Positions 59,006-64,000 of a stretch of DNA of 64,000 nt are shown in pieces. The notes beneath the pieces are model-generated. The model searched no databases and was not told the DNA's origin. It saw only the letters and a program-made list of their open reading frames with translations. Made by a program: the position numbers and the translations under genes. Source of the DNA: Pseudoneobacillus sp042683745 (GTDB lineage: Bacteria; Bacillota; Bacilli; Bacillales; Cytobacillaceae); the NCBI RefSeq assembly GCF_042683745.1, contig NZ_JBHUJX010000008.1, positions 1-64,000 on the forward strand. The letters are read 5' to 3'. Numbering within the stretch: the first letter of the stretch is position 1; each line of letters starts with the position of its first letter.

Positions 59006-59344
59006 ATGGAGTCCTTTACTGAAAGAGCTATAAAGATTATTAAAAATATTCCAGTTGGAAAAGTCATGACGTATGGACAAATTGCCAAATTGTCAGGAAG
59101 TCCAAGAGGGGCTAGACAAGTCGTTAGAATTCTCCATTCAATGAGTAAAAAACATCGATTGCCTTGGCATAGAGTTGTAAATTCCAAGGGCGAATTATCT
59201 ATTAAAGATGAGGAATCGTTGCAAGAGCAAATATTTTTCCTTCAAAGTGAGGGTGTAAAAATAATTAATAATCATTTTATTCACCTTGAAGAATTTCAAT
59301 TTCATCTAGACATCGAAGAAGAAATATTTCTTGATGAAAGATGA
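59006..59344 (+). CDS. Alkyltransferase-like protein (Cys replaced by Trp)
   Basis: 112 residues from ATG 59006; an in-frame GTG at 58997 overlaps the ribosome site. MGMT-type fold: PVGKVMTYGQIAKLSGSPRGARQVVRILH and the active-site region LPWHRVVNSKGELS. The methyl-accepting Cys (PCHR) is Trp54 here. ATL proteins bind O6-alkylguanine and hand it to nucleotide excision repair instead of removing it. Confidence 0.92.
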   Translation: MESFTERAIKIIKNIPVGKVMTYGQIAKLSGSPRGARQVVRILHSMSKKHRLPWHRVVNSKGELSIKDEESLQEQIFFLQSEGVKIINNHFIHLEEFQFHLDIEEEIFLDER

Positions 59345-59401
59345 ATATAATCCCCCTATTCAAACAACCATAAAAGTATGAATGAAAAAGGGGATCAAAA
59401 A

Positions 59402-60238
59402 ATGAAGCTTACTCCAACACAAAGAGTTGAATTATATGGATTTAATAATCTTACAAAGTCCTTGAGTTTTAATATGTATGATATTTGCTACACTAAAACG
59501 AAAGAGGAAAGGCAAGCTTATCTTGATTATATTGATGAGCAATATAATGCCGAAAGATTAACTAAGATTTTATCATCCGTTACAGATATTATCGGTGCGC
59601 ACATATTGAATATTGCCAAACAGGATTATGTTCCTCAAGGATCAAGTGTGACTATTTTAGTATCAGAAGGTCCAGTGGAGGATTCACCGGCTGAATCATT
59701 TGAAGAGTCACCAGGTCCAGTTCCTATTACAAAAGGGAGTGCTGTAGTTGGAGCTTTGGATAAAAGTCATATTACTGTTCACACTTATCCTGAATACCAT
59801 CCAGATGATGGAATCAGTACATTTCGTGCTGATATCGATGTTTCAACCTGTGGGGAAATTTCTCCACTTAAAGCGTTAAATTATTTAATACACTCGTTTG
59901 AAACGGATGTAATGGTCATTGATTACCGTGTTCGTGGATTTACTAGAGATGTTAACGGACATAAGTTGTTCATAGATCATGACATTAGTTCAATCCAAAA
60001 TTATATTCCCGATGAGGTCCAAGAGTTATATGACATGATTGATGTGAATGTGTACCAGGAACATATCTTTCATACGAAATGTAAGTTGAACCAGTTTGAT
60101 TTAGATAATTATTTATTCGGATATTCAAAAGAAAAACTGACTCCTGAAGAGCAAGTTTTGATTACAAAGAAACTTAAAACTGAAATGGATGAAATTTTTT
60201 ACGGGAAAAATATTACCCAGGGGACTGTAGATTTTTGA
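59402..60238 (+). CDS. speD: S-adenosylmethionine decarboxylase, E. coli type
   Basis: 278 residues from ATG 59402 after AAAAGGGG. Makes decarboxylated SAM for spermidine synthesis. Cleavage between Lys121 and Ser122 (DKSHITVHTYPE) would create the pyruvoyl group; catalytic Cys in VSTCGEISPLKAL. This is the long class (about 265 residues in E. coli), not the 126-residue form of B. subtilis. speE is not in this window. Confidence 0.92.
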   Translation: MKLTPTQRVELYGFNNLTKSLSFNMYDICYTKTKEERQAYLDYIDEQYNAERLTKILSSVTDIIGAHILNIAKQDYVPQGSSVTILVSEGPVEDSPAESFEESPGPVPITKGSAVVGALDKSHITVHTYPEYHPDDGISTFRADIDVSTCGEISPLKALNYLIHSFETDVMVIDYRVRGFTRDVNGHKLFIDHDISSIQNYIPDEVQELYDMIDVNVYQEHIFHTKCKLNQFDLDNYLFGYSKEKLTPEEQVLITKKLKTEMDEIFYGKNITQGTVDF

Positions 60239-60247
60239 TAGGTAGAT

Positions 60248-60285
60248 AAAACGATTCTTCAAAACATGAGGAATCGTTTTTATTT
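60248..60285 (+). terminator. Terminator after speD
   Basis: AAACGATTCTTC / GAGGAATCGTTT stem (one G-U) with a seven-base loop and T-run. Confidence 0.85.
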
Positions 60286-60373
60286 TGAAAATAAAACTGA
60301 TTTTCTGAATCAAAGGGGTATTATTTCCCTTTAGCCATTCAATCAAGTATAATATTTGTTAACAATTAAATAT

Positions 60374-60516
60374 TTCCTTCGGGGTCGGGTGAAATTCCCA
60401 ACCGGCGGTGATGAAGCTAGTGCTTCTTAGTCCGTGACCCGTCTAACTTTTAAGCTAGACGGTGGATCTGGTGAAACTCCAGGGCCGACAGTTATAGTCT
60501 GGATGGGAGAAGGAAG
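60374..60516 (+). ncRNA. FMN riboswitch (RFN element)
   Basis: Conserved RFN parts in order: CTTCGGGGTCGGGTG, CCCAACCGGCGGT, AGTCCGTGACCC, GGATCTGGTGAAACTCC, AGGGCCGACAG, GTCTGGATGGGAGAAG. The outer helix is TTCCTTC/GAAGGAA. It senses FMN and controls the rib genes through the downstream terminator. Confidence 0.97.
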
Positions 60517-60576
60517 AAATAAGGATTGGGTTCGAAAAATATTCGACTTAAGCCTTAGTTTCCTAATGTCATTTTT

Positions 60577-60609
60577 AGGCCCTGAAGTTTTATACTTTAG
60601 GGCCTTTTA
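60577..60609 (+). terminator. Riboswitch-controlled terminator
   Basis: AGGCCCTGAAG / CTTTAGGGCCT stem with short loop, then TTTTAGC. It lies between the FMN aptamer and ribE. Confidence 0.85.
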
Positions 60610-60642
60610 GCATTTTATCCTTATAAAAAAGGAGAAGTAATT

Positions 60643-61302
60643 ATGTTTACAGGTATCATTGAGGAGATCGGGTCGGTTACAAATATAAAACAGACTGGTG
60701 AAGCGATTGTTCTGACAATCGAAGCAAAGAAAATTTTATCGGATGTCCAACTAGGTGATAGCATATCTGTAAACGGTGTCTGTTTAACCGTTACAGAATT
60801 TACAAATAACCATTTCTCTGTCGACATCATGCCTGAGACAGTAAGAGAAACTAGTTTAAAATCCTTAAAGAGAGGGTCTAAGGTGAATTTAGAGAGAGCA
60901 ATGGCAGCTGGGGGGAGGTTTGGTGGACATTTTGTTTCCGGACATGCTGATGGTATTGGGATGATCAAAAGTAAAAGACCGTTTGAAAATGCTATTTATT
61001 ATGAAATTGAGGTTGAAGAGGAACTACTTCGTTACATTATCTATAAGGGATCGGTCACTGTGGATGGGACCAGTTTAACTGTATTTGGAGTTGGGGAGAA
61101 TAGCTTTACCATCTCACTTATTCCACATACTTTTAGTGAAACAATCCTTGGATTTAAGGGAATTGGAGAAATTGTCAATGTCGAAAGTGACATGCTTGGG
61201 AAATATATCGATCATTTTCTAGCGAAACGATTTAGCGGGGAACTTCCGAAAGGAAAATCGAGTATTACTATACAATTTTTGGAAGAAAATGGGTTCAAAT
61301 AA
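60643..61302 (+). CDS. ribE: Riboflavin synthase
   Basis: 219 residues, ATG after AAAGGAG. Two tandem lumazine-binding barrels: MFTGIIEEIGSV (1 to about 95) and the second about 97-190 with HFVSGHADG and FTISLIPHTFSET. Dismutates two 6,7-dimethyl-8-ribityllumazine to riboflavin. First gene after the riboswitch; ribD, which normally precedes ribE, is absent. Confidence 0.96.
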   Translation: MFTGIIEEIGSVTNIKQTGEAIVLTIEAKKILSDVQLGDSISVNGVCLTVTEFTNNHFSVDIMPETVRETSLKSLKRGSKVNLERAMAAGGRFGGHFVSGHADGIGMIKSKRPFENAIYYEIEVEEELLRYIIYKGSVTVDGTSLTVFGVGENSFTISLIPHTFSETILGFKGIGEIVNVESDMLGKYIDHFLAKRFSGELPKGKSSITIQFLEENGFK

Positions 61303-61313
61303 GGAGAGATAAT

Positions 61314-62507
61314 ATGTTTGATCCGATTGAAGAAGCAATTTACGAATTAATGCAAGGTGAGGTAGTCATCGTTTGCGATGATGAGGACCGAGAAAATGAA
61401 GGGGATTTTATTGCATTAGCTGAAAAAGCCAAGCCTGAAGTTATCAATTTTATGGCTACTTATGGAAGAGGATTAATATGTGTACCAATTGAGGAGGAGT
61501 TAGCGCAAAAGCTTGAACTGAATAATATGGTTGCGCAAAACACTGATCCACATGGGACAGCTTTTACTGTGAGTATTGACCATAAATCATCGACAACAGG
61601 AATCTCAGCGTTCGAACGCTCTGCCACGATTTTACAAATGCTTAATCCTGATTCAAAGGGGGTTGACTTTAAAAGACCAGGACATATCTTCCCGTTAGTG
61701 GCAAAAAAAGGTGGGGTTCTTAGAAGGGCAGGGCATACAGAAGCAGCAATTGATTTAGCTAAGCTATGCGGTTCAAAGCCAGCTGGAGTTATTTGTGAAA
61801 TAATGAATGAGGACGGTACAATGGCGCGAGTACCAGAACTCAGAAAAATTGCCGATCAGCACAAGTTAAAAATGATTACAATCAAGGATTTAATCGAATA
61901 CAGAAATCGAAAAGATAAGTTAGTAAATCGTGAAATTGAAATCAAATTACCGACAGAATATGGAGATTTTAAAGCTGTGGGTTATTCTAATGTCATTGAT
62001 AATAAAGAGCATGTTGCTTTAATTCTGGGTGAGATTAAATCAGATGAGCCTGTTTTAGTTAGAGTACATTCAGAATGTTTGACTGGGGATGTTTTTGGAT
62101 CATATCGCTGTGATTGTGGGCCTCAGCTTCATGCTGCCTTAAAACAAATTGAGAAGGAAGGTTCGGGTGTGCTGTTGTATATGCGCCAAGAAGGCCGTGG
62201 GATCGGACTGATTAATAAGATGAAGGCTTATAAACTTCAAGAAGAGGGTCTTGATACTGTTGAAGCAAATGAGAAATTAGGCTTTGCAGCAGATCTGAGA
62301 GATTATGGCATAGGCGCGCAAATATTAAAAGATCTTGGAATTAAAAAAATGAAGCTTCTTACAAATAATCCTAGAAAGATTACAGGATTAAAAGGTTATG
62401 AATTGGAAGTTGTTGAACGAGTTCCTATTCAAATGGAAGCAAGAGATGAAAACGAAAATTATTTGAAAACAAAATATAAAAAATTAGGGCATATGCTTCA
62501 TTTTTAA
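61314..62507 (+). CDS. ribBA: Bifunctional DHBP synthase / GTP cyclohydrolase II
   Basis: 397 residues, ATG after AAGGAGAG. N-terminal RibB (1 to about 200) with VCDDEDRENEGDF, DHKSSTTGIS and RRAGHTEAAIDL; C-terminal RibA (about 205-397) with VRVHSECLTGDVFGSYRCDCG zinc site and RQEGRGIGL. Provides both precursors of riboflavin. Confidence 0.97.
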   Translation: MFDPIEEAIYELMQGEVVIVCDDEDRENEGDFIALAEKAKPEVINFMATYGRGLICVPIEEELAQKLELNNMVAQNTDPHGTAFTVSIDHKSSTTGISAFERSATILQMLNPDSKGVDFKRPGHIFPLVAKKGGVLRRAGHTEAAIDLAKLCGSKPAGVICEIMNEDGTMARVPELRKIADQHKLKMITIKDLIEYRNRKDKLVNREIEIKLPTEYGDFKAVGYSNVIDNKEHVALILGEIKSDEPVLVRVHSECLTGDVFGSYRCDCGPQLHAALKQIEKEGSGVLLYMRQEGRGIGLINKMKAYKLQEEGLDTVEANEKLGFAADLRDYGIGAQILKDLGIKKMKLLTNNPRKITGLKGYELEVVERVPIQMEARDENENYLKTKYKKLGHMLHF

Positions 62508-62525
62508 CAATAGGAGGATTTTTAA

Positions 62526-62990
62526 ATGAGTAAAATTTATGAAGGCCATTTAGTAGGAACAGGCTTAAAGATTGGTATCGTTGTTGGTCGATTTAATGAA
62601 TTTATTACTAGTAAGTTATTAAGCGGGGCACAGGATGCATTAAAAAGACATGGTGTAAATGAGGAAGATGTGGATATCGCTTGGGTTCCTGGTGCATTTG
62701 AAATCCCTTTGATTGCTCAAAAAATGGCAAAAAGCAATAATTATGATGCAGTAATTACACTTGGAACCGTTATTAGAGGCTCGACACCACATTTTGATTT
62801 TGTTTGTAATGAAACGGCTAAAGGTGTGGCTTCAACAGCTTTAAATACCGGCATTCCTGTCATCTTCGGAGTGTTAACAACTGATTCCATCGAACAAGCA
62901 ATTGAAAGAGCGGGAACGAAAGCAGGAAATAAAGGCTGGGAATCGGCAGTAAATGCCATCGAAATGGCGAATTTATACAAAGCATTTTAA
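62526..62990 (+). CDS. ribH: 6,7-dimethyl-8-ribityllumazine synthase
   Basis: 154 residues, ATG after AGGAGG. GVVVGRFNEFIT-like start, WVPGAFEIPLIAQKMA, GTVIRGSTPHFDFVCNE (catalytic His) and FGVLTTDSIEQAIERAG. Ends the riboflavin biosynthesis genes. Confidence 0.97.
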   Translation: MSKIYEGHLVGTGLKIGIVVGRFNEFITSKLLSGAQDALKRHGVNEEDVDIAWVPGAFEIPLIAQKMAKSNNYDAVITLGTVIRGSTPHFDFVCNETAKGVASTALNTGIPVIFGVLTTDSIEQAIERAGTKAGNKGWESAVNAIEMANLYKAF

Positions 62991-63008
62991 TCAAAAGGAG
63001 GTTTTGAT

Positions 63009-63455
63009 ATGAAAAAGAGTTTGGTGATTTTTGCTGCTAGTCTATTGATCCTTCTAAGCGGTTGTTCATTATTAAATGATGCGAAAAGTACGATTACATA
63101 TGTAAAAGATGCAACAGACTACTTTGGTAAAGCAACAGCTTTTGCCAATGAGGCACCTTCTCTTGCCCAACAAGCTGTGAAAGATCAGCAAGCAGCTGAT
63201 AAACTGCAGACATTGCTTCAAGAGATGAAGGTAGAAATGGATTCGTTTAATGGACTGGAAGTACCTGAAATGGCAGCAGACTTGCACCAACAGATTGTGG
63301 ATAAAAATAATATTATTGCTCAAGGTATTGACGTTTATTTAAGTAATATAAAGGATGGCAAACTTGATCCTGCTGTTCTTGAAAATACAGAACTATTTCA
63401 AAGCGTACAAGACATTTCAAGCATCATTGATCAAATAAAAAATCTAGGTCAATAA
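63009..63455 (+). CDS. Lipoprotein of unknown function (DUF6376-like)
   Basis: 148 residues, ATG after AAAGGAGG. Lipoprotein signal MKKSLVIFAASLLILLSGC (lipobox LLSGC, Cys19), then a helical body. Resembles a small Bacillus lipoprotein family found behind rib or sporulation genes. It may be cotranscribed with ribH, 18 bases upstream. Confidence 0.8.
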   Translation: MKKSLVIFAASLLILLSGCSLLNDAKSTITYVKDATDYFGKATAFANEAPSLAQQAVKDQQAADKLQTLLQEMKVEMDSFNGLEVPEMAADLHQQIVDKNNIIAQGIDVYLSNIKDGKLDPAVLENTELFQSVQDISSIIDQIKNLGQ

Positions 63456-63483
63456 TTTTTAAATTCGGATTGCATGAACATGA

Positions 63484-63519
63484 AAAAACGTTTGGATTAA
63501 GCTCCAAACGTTTTTTTTG
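63484..63519. terminator. Bidirectional terminator after the lipoprotein gene
   Basis: AAAAACGTTTGG / CCAAACGTTTTT stem, loop ATTAAGCT, T-run of eight; A-run on the other side serves the convergent gene. Confidence 0.9.
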
Positions 63520-63741
63520 TCATGGATTTTCTAAATTACCGCTGTCAGGAGTTCTATTATCGAAATAATTTTGAAAAGCTTTTTTATTTGTATGGTTATT
63601 GCTTGTAAAATAAGGATTATTTTCCGTTGGATCTTTAGGGTCTAAATTAGTTTTAATAACAAGCATTGGTTGGTTAGGTTGTTCAGCAATAATACGGTCA
63701 TCTAAGCTATCAAAATCGGGCATTGAGTTTTTTTTATCCAC
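63520..63741 (-). CDS. Small polar protein, unknown
   Basis: 73 residues, GTG 63741 seven bases after GGAGG. Highly polar, Asn/Asp/Pro-rich (FDSLDDRIIAEQPNQPM, ENNPYFTSNNHTNKKAF, DNRTPDSGNLENP), no membrane segment. Composition recalls small spore or coat proteins, but this is only an impression. Confidence 0.6.
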   Translation of the reverse strand: MDKKNSMPDFDSLDDRIIAEQPNQPMLVIKTNLDPKDPTENNPYFTSNNHTNKKAFQNYFDNRTPDSGNLENP

Positions 63742-63815
63742 ATTTTCACCTCCATGTATTAGAATGTCAATAAAGACCATTTGTTATGAATATTGATGGA
63801 AAGAAGGGATTTTTA

Positions 63816-64000
63816 ATGGTTTGCCTAGCTTTTTATGAAGAAAGATTCAGAGCTCAATTATTTGAGTTTAGTTTGCCAAGTGAACAGCATCAATTTACAG
63901 GTCTACCAGTAGACGTGTTAGAAATTTCAGTTAAGGATAAAGATCGTTTCCCAATAGTCATACTAGATGAGGATGATGTTGTCGGTTTTTTTATCCTTCA
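63816..64000 (+). CDS. GNAT-like acetyltransferase, N-terminal part
   Basis: Runs off the window edge. 61 codons visible: ATG after AAGAAGGGA, YEERFRAQLFEFSLPSEQHQFTGLPVDVLEI...DDVVGFFIL, the usual N-terminal part of a GNAT N-acetyltransferase (the DDVVGFFIL strand packs near the acetyl-CoA site). Near the rib genes, but not clearly RibT. Confidence 0.6.
   Translation, partial: MVCLAFYEERFRAQLFEFSLPSEQHQFTGLPVDVLEISVKDKDRFPIVILDEDDVVGFFIL

Overview
The window is a low-GC chromosome segment from a spore-forming Bacillaceae bacterium. The evidence is a long tRNA array behind a 5S rRNA, the Bacillus-type gene order queG-yhbB-trmL-prkA-yhbH, an Sda-like sporulation checkpoint protein, a HemAT-type globin chemoreceptor and an FMN-riboswitch riboflavin operon.

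Layout: 1-2146 holds the 3' end of a 5S rRNA and 18 tRNA genes. 2239-6009 holds a B3/B4-domain protein, queG, a YhbB-like amidase-domain protein, trmL and a 29-residue hydrophobic protein. At 6010 the sporulation kinase gene prkA starts, but it is cut after codon 141 by a complete 38.3 kb siphophage prophage (about 6427-44766). The rest of prkA resumes at 44753. Joining the halves across the 8-bp core GAGGATGC gives an uninterrupted 631-codon gene. This has the same architecture as the skin element in sigK and SP-beta in spsM of B. subtilis, where a large serine recombinase removes the prophage in the mother cell.

Prophage, left to right: a large serine recombinase at attL, a lysogeny module (ImmA-like peptidase, CI-like repressor, operator array, Cro-like protein), replication genes (DnaD-like, DnaC-like), a block of small accessory genes, an ArpU-like late regulator behind a leader with a terminator, and two minimal tyrosine recombinases. 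The packaging and head module follows (TerS candidates, an HNH-kinase fusion, a cos-like site, TerL, portal, protease, HK97-type capsid, connectors). Then come the tail genes (major tail protein, a -1 frameshifted chaperone pair, tape measure, Dit, Gp37-like, fibre region, XkdX), two probable cargo genes (a helical orphan and a WG-repeat protein with a broken C-terminus), holin and endolysin, and a right-end regulatory cassette (SHOCT protein, HTH, two putative ribbon-helix-helix proteins, a membrane zinc-ribbon protein).

Right flank: the 3' part of prkA, a stalk-domain polysaccharide deacetylase and yhbH form a probable sporulation group. 49.2-59.0 kb is a signalling cluster: HemAT-like sensor, Sda-like protein with a Cache chemoreceptor, a NarL-type two-component pair with an 11-G tract before the regulator start, a MASE3-PAS-GGDEF-EAL protein and a 5TM-GGDEF cyclase. 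A TAGGG-N4/5-CCCTA-type palindrome recurs before three of these units. An alkyltransferase-like protein, an E. coli-type SpeD, the rib operon (without ribD), a lipoprotein, a small polar protein and the start of an acetyltransferase complete the window.
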